Shown here: piece after piece, positions 1-8,298 of the stretch
Position numbering within the stretch: the first letter of the stretch is position 1
How the letters are laid out: each line of letters opens with the position of its first letter
Source of the DNA: Gammaproteobacteria bacterium
GTDB taxonomy: Bacteria > Pseudomonadota > Gammaproteobacteria > SZUA-229
NCBI GenBank assembly: GCA_015488885.1
Contig: WFMW01000017.1
Coordinates: 17,626-81,625, forward strand
DNA: 64,000 nucleotides
Reading direction: 5' to 3'
Notes under the pieces: generated by a model
Seen by the model: the letters and a program-made list of their open reading frames with translations, nothing else
Told to the model about the DNA's origin: nothing
Database searches by the model: none
Program-made: the position numbers and the translations under genes

Positions 1-1
1 T

Positions 2-1009
2 TCGACTAATGGCAGTAATGCCCATAGCGACAATATCGCAGTTTGCATGGGTGGAGTATCCCTGAAAGTTACGGTGCAGGCTGCCATTTTGCTGGGCAAT
101 CACCAGGTCATCGGTGGGTTTGGCAAAGTGATCCATGCCAATATAGACATAACCGGCCTGTTGTAATTTTTCGATGGTAAGCTGCAGAATGGCCAGTTTT
201 TGCTGGGGCGATGGCAATGCGGCTGCATTAATGCGACGTTGTGGTTTGAACATTTCCGGCATATGGGCATAGTTATACACAGCCAGTCGATCGGGGCTGG
301 CAGTAATGACCGCATCCAGGCTATGCTCAAAGGTTTCTGGCGTCTGTTCAGGCAGGCCATACATCAAATCGATATTAATGGATTCAAACTGATTATCGCG
401 TGCTGCCTGTATAACCTCCATAATCTGTTCTGTTTTCTGTACGCGATTAACTGCCTGCTGAACATTTGTATTAAAATCCTGTACTCCGAAACTGATACGG
501 TTAAAACCCAGCTGACGGAGATGTTGAATTCGTTTTTTATTCACTGTGCGTGGGTCAACTTCAATCCCGAATTCGCCTTTTTCTGTATTAATATGGAAAT
601 GCTGATGCAGGCTGTTCATTAATTCAGCAATTTCATCATCTTTGAGAAAGGTTGGGGTGCCGCCACCCCAGTGAATTTGAGTGGTTTCACGATCGTTGGC
701 AAACAATTGCCCCTGTAAGGCGATTTCCTGCTGCAATAATGCAATATAGGGTGTTGCTTTGCTGCGGTCTTTGGTGACAATTTTGCTGCAACCGCAGTAA
801 TAACAGATAGTGTCACAAAAAGGAATGTGCAAATAAAGTGAAAGTTCGGCTGGTATAGGGTCTTCATTGCTGGCTTCCACCCAGTTTTTATAATCTGCAT
901 CATTATAGTCGGTGCTGAATTGTTTTGCCGTTGGATAGGATGTGTAGCGCGGTCCTGCGTAATCGTAGCGCTGAATCAGTTTTTTATTAAACAGAATTTT
1001 ATTATTCAT
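2..1009 (-). CDS. hemN: Oxygen-independent coproporphyrinogen III oxidase, 3' part missing
   Basis: This radical-SAM enzyme decarboxylates coproporphyrinogen III to protoporphyrinogen IX without oxygen, in the cytoplasm. The start ATG is at 1009 and the frame stays open to the window edge, so about 335 residues are visible and the C-terminus is missing. The SAM/4Fe-4S motif HIPFCDTICYYCGC lies near residues 61-74, followed by the WGGGTP glycine-rich motif and the GVQDF segment typical of HemN. It is divergent from ccoN, which fits supply of haem to the cbb3 oxidase. A putative FNR-type promoter sits just upstream (see 1056-1098). Confidence 0.95.
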   Translation of the reverse strand, partial: MNNKILFNKKLIQRYDYAGPRYTSYPTAKQFSTDYNDADYKNWVEASNEDPIPAELSLYLHIPFCDTICYYCGCSKIVTKDRSKATPYIALLQQEIALQGQLFANDRETTQIHWGGGTPTFLKDDEIAELMNSLHQHFHINTEKGEFGIEVDPRTVNKKRIQHLRQLGFNRISFGVQDFNTNVQQAVNRVQKTEQIMEVIQAARDNQFESINIDLMYGLPEQTPETFEHSLDAVITASPDRLAVYNYAHMPEMFKPQRRINAAALPSPQQKLAILQLTIEKLQQAGYVYIGMDHFAKPTDDLVIAQQNGSLHRNFQGYSTHANCDIVAMGITAISR

Positions 1010-1055
1010 TGAATAACCTGGTTAATTACCAGCCTGGAATTGTGTCTGGATAGAA

Positions 1056-1098
1056 AGAATATGTTGAAAGATTGATATGATGACATGATCTGGATCAA
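1056..1098 (-). promoter_or_regulatory. FNR/Anr-type box and -10 of the hemN promoter
   Basis: ATGATCTGGATCAA at 1085-1098 matches 9 of 10 defined bases of the FNR consensus TTGAT-N4-ATCAA. Reading towards hemN, a -10-like TATTCT lies at 1061-1056, predicting a start near 1049-1050. The box centre (1091.5) is then at about -41.5, the class II activator position. Seen: the matches and spacing. Inferred: activation at low oxygen. Confidence 0.65.
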
Positions 1099-1158
1099 AT
1101 TTGCTATGGGTCTTTTTAAAAAAACATGACAATTTTACAGGTTAAAATGATAAAAGAA

Positions 1159-1200
1159 TTGACTTATATCATGTAATCCATGCATTATTTACTATATATT
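1159..1200 (+). promoter_or_regulatory. FNR/Anr-type box and -10 of the ccoN promoter
   Basis: TTGACTTATATCAT at 1159-1172 matches 8 of 10 defined FNR-box bases. A strong -10 TATATT lies at 1195-1200, predicting a start near 1207, so the box centre (1165.5) is again near -41.5. The 5' leader to ccoN would be about 170 nt. This mirrors the hemN promoter on the other strand. Confidence 0.6.
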
Positions 1201-1221
1201 CCACAAAAAATTTAATGAAAA

Positions 1222-1257
1222 GCTGTTTTTTTATATCAGTGCTGTTTTTTATCGGTT
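1222..1257 (+). repeat. Imperfect 19-bp direct repeat in the ccoN leader
   Basis: GCTGTTTTTTTATATCAGT at 1222-1240 is followed at once by a degraded second copy beginning GCTGTTTTTTATCGGT. It lies in the predicted ccoN 5' leader. No function is evident. Confidence 0.5.
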
Positions 1258-1379
1258 CTGATAGGTGTAAGATTGCGCCCCTGTCTTTATATTGGATTTA
1301 AGAAAATAGAAATGACAGATAAATTAATTGAGCTGATTTATACTAATAAACTAATGAAACTTGTAATGTGGAAAATATT

Positions 1380-2828
1380 ATGACTGATCAAACGATGATA
1401 AATACTGGCGAGGTCTATGATTATAGCGTCGTCCGAAAATTTGCCATTATGACCGTTGTGCTGGGGATTGTTGGCATGTTGGTGGGGCTGCTCATTGCTT
1501 CTCAGCTAGCCTGGCCGGTGATGAATTTTGATATTCCCTGGCTTACCTTTGGGCGGTTGCGGCCTCTGCATACCAATAGTGTGATTTTTGGTTTCGGGGG
1601 CTGTGCATTATTTGCAACGTCTTATTATGTGGTACAGCGTACCTGTCATACCCGTTTGTTTTCCCCTGCACTGGCTGAATTTACTTTCTGGGGATGGATG
1701 CTGATTATTGTCCTTGCGGTAATCACTTTACCTATGGGATACACTACATCAAAAGAGTACGCTGAGCTGGAATGGCCCATTGATATTTTAATTACTATTG
1801 TCTGGGTCGCGTATGCCGTGGTTTTCTTTGGCACTATTGCCAAACGTCGAGTAAAACACATTTATGTGGCAAACTGGTTCTTTGGTGCCTTTATTCTTAC
1901 TATTGCATTATTGCATGTGGTCAACAGTGCTGAAATTCCGGTTAGTCTGACCAAGTCCTATTCTGCCTATGCGGGCGTACAGGATGCCATGGTGCAATGG
2001 TGGTATGGTCATAATGCCGTAGGTTTTTTCCTCACTGCCGGTTTTCTGGGTATTATGTATTATTTTATTCCCAAGCAGGCAGGTCGTCCGGTTTATTCTT
2101 ACCGCCTGTCAGTGGTGCATTTCTGGGCACTGGCGTTTACCTACATGTGGGCGGGGCCTCATCACCTGCATTACACCGCATTGCCTGACTGGACTCAGTC
2201 ACTAGGTATGGCGTTTTCATTAATTCTACTGGCTCCTTCATGGGGTGGCATGATCAATGGCATTATGACCTTGTCTGGTGCATGGTATAAGTTGCGCGAT
2301 GATCCCATTCTTAAATTCCTGATTGTATCGGTATCTTTTTATGGTATGTCAACCTTTGAAGGTCCGATGATGGCGATCAAAACCGTGAATGCCTTATCCC
2401 ACTATACTGACTGGACGATTGGTCATGTGCATTCTGGTGCTCTGGGCTGGGTAGCCATGGTGAGTATTGGTGCTATTTATGCGTTGATACCGAAATTATT
2501 TAATACAGAAATTTACAGTAAAAAGCTGATTGAAATTCATTTCTGGATAGCAACACTTGGCATTGTTCTATATATTACTGCCATGTGGATTGCGGGTATT
2601 ATGGAAGGTTTGATGTGGCGTGCAGTCAATAGCGATGGGACTTTAACCTATAGTTTTGTAGAGAGCGTTCAGGCTGTGCACCCGTTCTATATCGTCCGTT
2701 TCGGTGGCGGTGTACTATTCCTTTCCGGCATGTTAATTATGGCTTATAACGTATTTAAAACCGTTGCCAAAGGTAAGGCCGTTAATGATGCCCCTGTGCC
2801 CATGCCTGCCATGGCTGCCGCGCATTAA
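1380..2828 (+). CDS. ccoN: cbb3-type cytochrome c oxidase subunit I
   Basis: Catalytic subunit of the high-affinity terminal oxidase. It reduces oxygen at a haem b3-CuB centre in the inner membrane and pumps protons. Of about 482 residues, most form transmembrane helices. The expected histidines are visible: RPLHTN (H64, low-spin haem), WWYGHN (H211), the HH pair of WAGPHHLH (261-262) and GHVHSG (349 and 351). ATG 1380 is preferred over an in-frame GTG at 1368, because GGA sits a normal distance before the ATG. It is the first gene of ccoNOQP and lies downstream of an FNR-type promoter. Confidence 0.97.
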   Translation: MTDQTMINTGEVYDYSVVRKFAIMTVVLGIVGMLVGLLIASQLAWPVMNFDIPWLTFGRLRPLHTNSVIFGFGGCALFATSYYVVQRTCHTRLFSPALAEFTFWGWMLIIVLAVITLPMGYTTSKEYAELEWPIDILITIVWVAYAVVFFGTIAKRRVKHIYVANWFFGAFILTIALLHVVNSAEIPVSLTKSYSAYAGVQDAMVQWWYGHNAVGFFLTAGFLGIMYYFIPKQAGRPVYSYRLSVVHFWALAFTYMWAGPHHLHYTALPDWTQSLGMAFSLILLAPSWGGMINGIMTLSGAWYKLRDDPILKFLIVSVSFYGMSTFEGPMMAIKTVNALSHYTDWTIGHVHSGALGWVAMVSIGAIYALIPKLFNTEIYSKKLIEIHFWIATLGIVLYITAMWIAGIMEGLMWRAVNSDGTLTYSFVESVQAVHPFYIVRFGGGVLFLSGMLIMAYNVFKTVAKGKAVNDAPVPMPAMAAAH

Positions 2829-2856
2829 TATTATTTGATCTATCGGAGATAAATAA

Positions 2857-3471
2857 ATGTCTACAGTTCAGGACAAAATAGAAACTAAAGTCGGGTTATT
2901 AATCGTTGCATCACTGGTTGTGGTCTTATGGGGTGGTCTGGCAGAAATTGTGCCATTGTTCTTTCAGACCTCAACGACAACACCTGTCGATGGCTTGAAG
3001 CCCTACACGGCCTTACAGCTGGAAGGTCGCGATATATATATTCGTGAAGGATGTGTGGGTTGTCACTCACAGATGATACGTCCATTCCGTGCAGAGACCG
3101 AACGCTATGGCCATTATTCTGTTGCCGGTGAATTTGTTTATGATCACCCATTCTTATGGGGGTCCAAACGTACCGGGCCTGATCTGGCTCGTGTTGGTGG
3201 GCGGTATTCGGATGACTGGCATCGTGCGCATTTGAATAATCCACGTGATGTAGTACCTGAGTCGATTATGCCTAACTTCCCCTGGTTGCTGAAGAATGAT
3301 CTGGATGGCAGTAATATTCAGACGAAAATGAAGGCATTAAGAATTGTCGGCGTACCTTATACGGATGAACAGATCAAGAATGCACCGGCTCAACTAAAAG
3401 GTAAAAAAGAGATTGATGCTGTAATTGCTTATCTGCAGTCACTGGGTACCCATGTGAAGATGACACGTTAA
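2857..3471 (+). CDS. ccoO: cbb3-type cytochrome c oxidase subunit II, monohaem
   Basis: Membrane-anchored monohaem cytochrome c that passes electrons from CcoP to the catalytic subunit. One N-terminal transmembrane helix (about residues 13-35) is followed by a periplasmic domain with haem motif CVGCH (66-70) and the axial methionine in [10 protein letters not shown] (M138). The 204-residue length is normal. A purine-rich ribosome site (tcggag) precedes the ATG. The gene follows ccoN by 28 nt and precedes ccoQ by 2 nt, so the three are co-transcribed. Confidence 0.97.
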   Translation: MSTVQDKIETKVGLLIVASLVVVLWGGLAEIVPLFFQTSTTTPVDGLKPYTALQLEGRDIYIREGCVGCHSQMIRPFRAETERYGHYSVAGEFVYDHPFLWGSKRTGPDLARVGGRYSDDWHRAHLNNPRDVVPESIMPNFPWLLKNDLDGSNIQTKMKALRIVGVPYTDEQIKNAPAQLKGKKEIDAVIAYLQSLGTHVKMTR

Positions 3472-3473
3472 AG

Positions 3474-3671
3474 ATGAAAGGTTCTATTCTTTTTCAGATT
3501 ATCTGGACAGTTGTTGCATTTGTATTTTTTATCGGTGTTATCGTCTGGGCCTGGAGTAAGCGGCGCAAAACAGATTTTGAAGATGCGGCTAATCTGGCGT
3601 TAGATGACGATGCAATAGATAAGAAAGAGACGCTTGCGCATAAAGGCACAGGGTCTAAAGAAAAAGAGTAA
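3474..3671 (+). CDS. ccoQ: cbb3 oxidase small subunit CcoQ/FixQ
   Basis: A 65-residue single-span protein with a hydrophobic helix at about residues 5-26, then a charged cytoplasmic tail starting with SKRRKTDFEDAANLAL. This is the hallmark of CcoQ/FixQ, which stabilises the assembled oxidase. Its position between ccoO and ccoP is canonical. The 112 nt that follow, up to ccoP, are very AT-rich and contain no other gene. Confidence 0.92.
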   Translation: MKGSILFQIIWTVVAFVFFIGVIVWAWSKRRKTDFEDAANLALDDDAIDKKETLAHKGTGSKEKE

Positions 3672-3783
3672 CTATCAAGAAAATAAAGTATTAAATAACT
3701 TTACTGGTTATTAATCTTTATTAGTTATTAAAATATTTAACATTTAAATAATATATATTTAATTTAGGTTAAGGGGAATCGTT

Positions 3784-4698
3784 ATGTCTGACTTTACCAG
3801 TCAATTTTGGAGTTGGTATATCATTGCAATTGCTGGCGGTGGTATTATCTGGTTGTTTATATTACTGCGTGGTAATTCGAAAACAACCGGTAAAGTAGGG
3901 GTGCCAACCGGGCATGTCTGGGATGATAATCTGGAAGAGCTGAATAATCCGTTGCCACGCTGGTGGTTAATATTATTCTACATTACAATGTTTTTTGCCA
4001 TTGGTTATTTAATATTATATCCAGGGATGGGATCTTATAAAGGATTACTGAACTGGTCTGAAACTAGTGCGTACAACAGCGAAATTAAAGCAGCAAAAGC
4101 ACAATATGGTCCTCTATTTGATAAATATCTAAAGGAAAATCTGGTGGTTTTATCGAAAGATAAAAAGGCCAATAAAATAGGTGAGCGTCTGTTTGTTACC
4201 TATTGTGCGGTATGTCATGGTTCGGATGCCAGGGGTGCACGAGGATTTCCTAATCTACGTGATCATGACTGGTTATATGGCGGTGAAGCAAAAACCATAC
4301 AAACAACCATCCTGAATGGACGTCAGGCTGCGATGCCAGCCTGGGAAGGAGCTCTGGGCAAAGAAGGTGTTAATCAGGTGGCTAATTATGTGATGAGTCT
4401 TTCTGGCCGTAAGGTAAATGAAAAACTGGCAGCACAGGGCAAGAAGAAGTTCGCTATGTATTGTGTTGCCTGCCATGGCAGTAATGGTAAAGGCAGTTAT
4501 TTAAATCATATTCCGGGGATGGGTGCACCTAACCTGACAGATAATATCTGGCTGTATGGTGGTTCACCACGGACCATTAAACAAACTATTGCAAAAGGAC
4601 GAAACGGTAAAATGCCGGCACATAAAGACTTTCTAGGAAAGGCAAAAGTACATTTGCTTGCCGCTTATGTATATAGCTTGTCAAATTCCAGCCAGTAA
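3784..4698 (+). CDS. ccoP: cbb3-type cytochrome c oxidase subunit III, dihaem
   Basis: Dihaem cytochrome c subunit that receives electrons from soluble cytochrome c. Two transmembrane helices (about 11-28 and 61-79) flank the conserved HVWDDNLEELNNPLPRWW segment. Haem motifs are CAVCH (141-145) and CVACH (227-231), with methionine ligands in AAMPAW and GKMPAH. The 304 residues match the family. AAGGGG lies before the ATG. The last codons, including the stop, fall in the first unit of a 15-bp tandem repeat (4683-4742). Confidence 0.97.
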   Translation: MSDFTSQFWSWYIIAIAGGGIIWLFILLRGNSKTTGKVGVPTGHVWDDNLEELNNPLPRWWLILFYITMFFAIGYLILYPGMGSYKGLLNWSETSAYNSEIKAAKAQYGPLFDKYLKENLVVLSKDKKANKIGERLFVTYCAVCHGSDARGARGFPNLRDHDWLYGGEAKTIQTTILNGRQAAMPAWEGALGKEGVNQVANYVMSLSGRKVNEKLAAQGKKKFAMYCVACHGSNGKGSYLNHIPGMGAPNLTDNIWLYGGSPRTIKQTIAKGRNGKMPAHKDFLGKAKVHLLAAYVYSLSNSSQ

Positions 4699-4742
4699 AA
4701 TTCCAGTCTGTAAAATTCAGGCTTGTCAAGTACAGCCAGTTA
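4683..4742 (+). repeat. 15-bp tandem array over the ccoP stop codon
   Basis: Four successive 15-bp units start at 4683, 4698, 4713 and 4728. Units 1 and 2 (AAATTCCAGCCAGTA, AAATTCCAGTCTGTA) are close copies and units 3 and 4 are diverged. The ccoP TAA stop (4696-4698) lies at the junction of units 1 and 2. Confidence 0.75.
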
Positions 4743-4758
4743 GGTGTACACTGTCTAA

Positions 4759-5070
4759 ATGGATGTTATCCCATTGATACAGCGAATTGTTGCAATACTC
4801 TGGCCATCATTTCTGGTGGCGGGTATTGCAACAATAATATTTACCACTGCTTTCGACCCCGTCCTTTTCTTTGATAATCATGGTATTGGACGCCTCAGTT
4901 TATACAGTATATGTTTTTTTCTTTTCTGGTTTTTTGGTGCTACTACGGCGGCATTAACCTGCTATTTTCTTAAACCATGTAGTATGGTTAGAAAAACCTG
5001 CACGAAACCGGATGCCGCTGAACAGGAAAGCAAAACGGTCGCTGAAAAAACTGTTGCTTCAATGCAGTAG
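4759..5070 (+). CDS. Small two-span membrane protein in the cbb3 cluster, unknown
   Basis: A 103-residue protein with two clear hydrophobic segments (about 11-33 and 46-68). A cysteine-containing, charged C-terminal tail begins at FLKPCSMVRKTC. I do not recognise a named family. It sits between ccoP and ccoG, 60 nt after ccoP and 97 nt before ccoG, on the same strand. This suggests a role in oxidase assembly or stability, but that is inference from position only. No strong ribosome site is visible before the ATG. Confidence 0.75.
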   Translation: MDVIPLIQRIVAILWPSFLVAGIATIIFTTAFDPVLFFDNHGIGRLSLYSICFFLFWFFGATTAALTCYFLKPCSMVRKTCTKPDAAEQESKTVAEKTVASMQ

Positions 5071-5167
5071 AATAAATATATCACCTTTTCTAAAACTACT
5101 TTGTGTACGGTTTATCTTCTTTTATGCGTATCTATAGAAGAATAACAGTATTAGGTAATAAACTGAT

Positions 5168-6577
5168 ATGACAGACACAGACAATAATAGTGCTGCTACC
5201 GAAAATATGGAGCAGTCGCTCTACGCTAAACGCCAGAAAATCTATCCACGTGAAGTGCATGGGCTGTTTGCTGCATTGCGAACTCTTGGTGTTTTATCAT
5301 TATTGGGTTTGTATTACATTGTGCCCTGGTTGCAATGGGATGGCCGTCAGGCTGTGCTTTTTGATTTGCCAGATCGAAAATTTTATATTTTTAATATGAT
5401 TTTCTGGCCACAGGATTTTTTCTATTTAACACTATTATTAATTCTTGCTGCACTGGGGCTGTTTTTTGTTACTGCACTGGCAGGACGCGTCTGGTGTGGT
5501 TATGCCTGCCCGCAAACGGTCTGGACTGAAGCGTTCCTGTGGATTGAACGTAAGGTTGAAGGCAGTAGACCGCAGCAGATAAAACTGGATAAATCACCAT
5601 TTTCCTGGCGTAAAGTTCGTATTAAATTTACCAAACATTTTATCTGGATAGCCTTTTCGCTATATACCGGTTTGACCTTTGTCGGTTATTTTTCTCCTAT
5701 AGGAAAATTATCCGTTGATTTTTTAACGCTAAATACCGGGCCATGGCAAACATTCTGGATATTGTTCTACGGTTTTGCAACCTATGGTAATGCTGGCTGG
5801 CTACGTGAGCAGGTATGTATGTATATGTGCCCGTATGCACGTTTTCAGAGTGCGATGATTGATAGAGATACGATGGTTATCTCATTCGATGAAGCACGCG
5901 GTCTACCCAAAGGTGCACGCAAGAAAAAAGCGGATAAAAAGGAACTTGGGTTGGGTGACTGTATCGACTGTACAATTTGTGTGCAGGTTTGCCCAACCGG
6001 TATTGATATTAGAGATGGTTTGCAATATCAGTGTATCGGTTGTGCTGCGTGCATTGATGCCTGTGATGACGTTATGAATAAAATGGGTTATGAACCAGGC
6101 CTGATACGTTATACCACTGAAAACACGCTGGACGGAAAGGTAACGCATATTCTACGCCCACGCGTCATTATCTATGCAATAATTCTGCTGTTAGTAACCT
6201 TTGCTACTTTTTATTCCATCTATGAGCGTAAGCCGATAGCGCTGGATGTTATTCGTGATCGCAACACCCTGTTTCGTGAAACCAATGAAGGTTTGATTGA
6301 AAATGTTTATACATTAAAAATATTGAATATGGATGACAGACCTCATACCTATAAATTATCGGTAAAAGGACTGGATAACCCCATACTCAAGGCAGATGTT
6401 AAGGAAATTAAAGTTGCAAGTGGCAAGGTCATCAAATTTCCGGTACGTGTTCAGGTTGATGAAGATCATATCAAGGCACGTAGTACTCAAATTGAATTTA
6501 CATTATCCGCTGTTGATAATCCGGTTAATCTAAGTGTGACACAAGACGCACGTTTTCTAGGGCCTCTGGAGCCTTAA
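5168..6577 (+). CDS. ccoG: cbb3 oxidase accessory ferredoxin-like protein CcoG
   Basis: CcoG/RdxA/FixG is a membrane iron-sulfur protein required for maturation of cbb3 oxidase, probably by reducing copper for the catalytic subunit. The 469 residues hold about five transmembrane helices, the CGYACPQTVW motif (110-119), and CMYMCPYARFQ. A 2[4Fe-4S] ferredoxin module (CIDCTICVQVCP, then CIGCAACIDACD, about 264-300) follows. The C-terminal immunoglobulin-like periplasmic domain is complete. It is followed after 9 nt by fixH. Confidence 0.96.
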   Translation: MTDTDNNSAATENMEQSLYAKRQKIYPREVHGLFAALRTLGVLSLLGLYYIVPWLQWDGRQAVLFDLPDRKFYIFNMIFWPQDFFYLTLLLILAALGLFFVTALAGRVWCGYACPQTVWTEAFLWIERKVEGSRPQQIKLDKSPFSWRKVRIKFTKHFIWIAFSLYTGLTFVGYFSPIGKLSVDFLTLNTGPWQTFWILFYGFATYGNAGWLREQVCMYMCPYARFQSAMIDRDTMVISFDEARGLPKGARKKKADKKELGLGDCIDCTICVQVCPTGIDIRDGLQYQCIGCAACIDACDDVMNKMGYEPGLIRYTTENTLDGKVTHILRPRVIIYAIILLLVTFATFYSIYERKPIALDVIRDRNTLFRETNEGLIENVYTLKILNMDDRPHTYKLSVKGLDNPILKADVKEIKVASGKVIKFPVRVQVDEDHIKARSTQIEFTLSAVDNPVNLSVTQDARFLGPLEP

Positions 6578-6586
6578 GGTATTATT

Positions 6587-7138
6587 ATGCAAACAATTAC
6601 TATGCACCAAACCAAACCCTGGTATCGTTATCCATTACTCTGGATGATGATATTAATCCCGTTCTCTGCGGTGATTATGGGGGTCGTCATGGCCTGGCTT
6701 GCTATCGATACCGATGATGGCCTGGTAGTAGATGATTATTATAAAGAAGGGATTGAAATCAACCAGGTGTTGCATCGCGATGAGGCTGCCACCCGCCTGG
6801 GTATTCAAGCAATGTTAAAATATGATAATGCCAGTCGCGTGTTGAGGCTGGTTTTACATAAAGGAGCACTGGCAGATTATCCACCGACGATAGCACTGCA
6901 TATACAGCATGCAACACTGAAAAAGGACCGTTATGTTATTTTGCAACGTGGTATTTCGAATCAACAGGCCGGGCAATATTCCGGGGTGTTAAAAAAACCA
7001 TTAAGCAATGCGCGCTGGTATTTTGAAATCGGTAACAAGCAATGGCGTCTGGTTAGCCGATACAGAGTCAGGGGTTCATTCGATGTTGTTTTTTCACCAT
7101 TGCCTGCAAAAGCACCTGGTACAGTCAGGCCTGATTGA
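6587..7138 (+). CDS. fixH: FixH/CcoH family protein
   Basis: Inner-membrane assembly protein of the cbb3 cluster. One N-terminal transmembrane helix (about 15-40) is followed by the signature VDDYYKEGIEIN (about 48-59) and a periplasmic domain. The 183 residues are typical. It lies 9 nt downstream of ccoG. Its 3' end overlaps the 3' end of the convergent diguanylate cyclase gene by 14 nt. The copper ATPase gene ccoI and ccoS, which often follow, are absent here. Confidence 0.88.
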   Translation: MQTITMHQTKPWYRYPLLWMMILIPFSAVIMGVVMAWLAIDTDDGLVVDDYYKEGIEINQVLHRDEAATRLGIQAMLKYDNASRVLRLVLHKGALADYPPTIALHIQHATLKKDRYVILQRGISNQQAGQYSGVLKKPLSNARWYFEIGNKQWRLVSRYRVRGSFDVVFSPLPAKAPGTVRPD

Positions 7139-8258
7139 TCGCCATGCGTTTAATGACCACTTGATTTCGCCCTGTTTGTTTCGCCTGGTATAACGCCTGG
7201 TCAGCATTCTCCAATAGGCGTTTATCAAAATTGTCAGGTATTTGCTTACTGGCTTTGGCATTGGTTGAGCCTGGGTAATATTTGATCTGGCTCAGTGAGG
7301 CCATGCCAATTGAAACGGTAATTTTCAAGGCTTTATTATTAACGACTAACGCCTGTATTTCAACATTTTTACGAATGCGCTCTGCTACCTCATGAGCCAG
7401 TTGTAATCCCGTATCGGGTAATAAAATGGCAAATTCTTCACCCCCATAGCGGGTAACAATATCGCTGGCGCGAACCTGATCGGTCATCAGGCTGACCAGA
7501 TGGATTAATACCGCATCGCCAGCCTGGTGACCGTAAATATCATTAACCTGTTTAAAATGATCGACATCCAGAAACAGGCAGACCAGATCAGTATTGTTTC
7601 TCAGGCAACGGCTTATTTCATTGGTAAGGCGCTCATCAAAATAGCGTCGATTGTAGGCGTGGGTCAGGCCATCCTGATAACCTAGTTCCAGAGTGCGCTG
7701 ACGATTAATGCAGTTTTCAATGGAAATGGCAATCATCGCAGAGAGTTTGTGTAAAAATACGGTGCCATCGCCTTCGGTATAACGGCTGGCATTTTTACTT
7801 AATAATAACTGAATACCAATGGTTTCAGTGCCGCGTTTTAAGGGTAACAAGGCGGCTGACTTATATCTGGTTGTATTCTCGATATTGATTAACCAGTCGT
7901 ATTTAGCCAGAAAACGTGAGCCGAGTATGGGGCGATCAGGCAGGTCGGAAATAAGTAGATTACTGGTATCTGTGTCAATAAAACTCAAGCCCGGGTAGTG
8001 GCGCTGATAACTTTCAGTTAACAGGCGTTCGACTTCATGAAAACGATCGACAAGGCAGAGCAGGATCGCATCAATGCGAAATTTCTTCTGGGTGTCCAGG
8101 ATCAGCTTGAACAGTTCTTTGGGGCCCTGTGCAGCAACGACAGAAAATGCAAAATCATCAAATGATGTTTGTGTGTGTTCATTGCGCCGTGCTTCTTTAA
8201 GTAACTTGTCGAGTTGCGTTCTCAGGTGCCGGTTTTCATCCAGTCTTTTTTCTTCCAT
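7125..8258 (-). CDS. Diguanylate cyclase with N-terminal DUF484/GAF-like region
   Basis: The C-terminal GGDEF domain (about 190-370) should make cyclic di-GMP from two GTP. The signature is GGEEF (272-276), with the metal-binding DVDHFKQVND before it. The inhibitory site RASD (263-266) lies exactly five residues upstream of GGEEF, so product inhibition is expected. The N-terminal half resembles DUF484/GAF sensory regions, with a short coiled coil at the start, and has no transmembrane segment. The signal sensed is unknown. It is convergent with fixH. Confidence 0.9.
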   Translation of the reverse strand: MEEKRLDENRHLRTQLDKLLKEARRNEHTQTSFDDFAFSVVAAQGPKELFKLILDTQKKFRIDAILLCLVDRFHEVERLLTESYQRHYPGLSFIDTDTSNLLISDLPDRPILGSRFLAKYDWLINIENTTRYKSAALLPLKRGTETIGIQLLLSKNASRYTEGDGTVFLHKLSAMIAISIENCINRQRTLELGYQDGLTHAYNRRYFDERLTNEISRCLRNNTDLVCLFLDVDHFKQVNDIYGHQAGDAVLIHLVSLMTDQVRASDIVTRYGGEEFAILLPDTGLQLAHEVAERIRKNVEIQALVVNNKALKITVSIGMASLSQIKYYPGSTNAKASKQIPDNFDKRLLENADQALYQAKQTGRNQVVIKRMAINQA

Positions 8259-8298
8259 GGTATGGTTTGTAATGCTGATATAGAATGAAATAGTCGGG

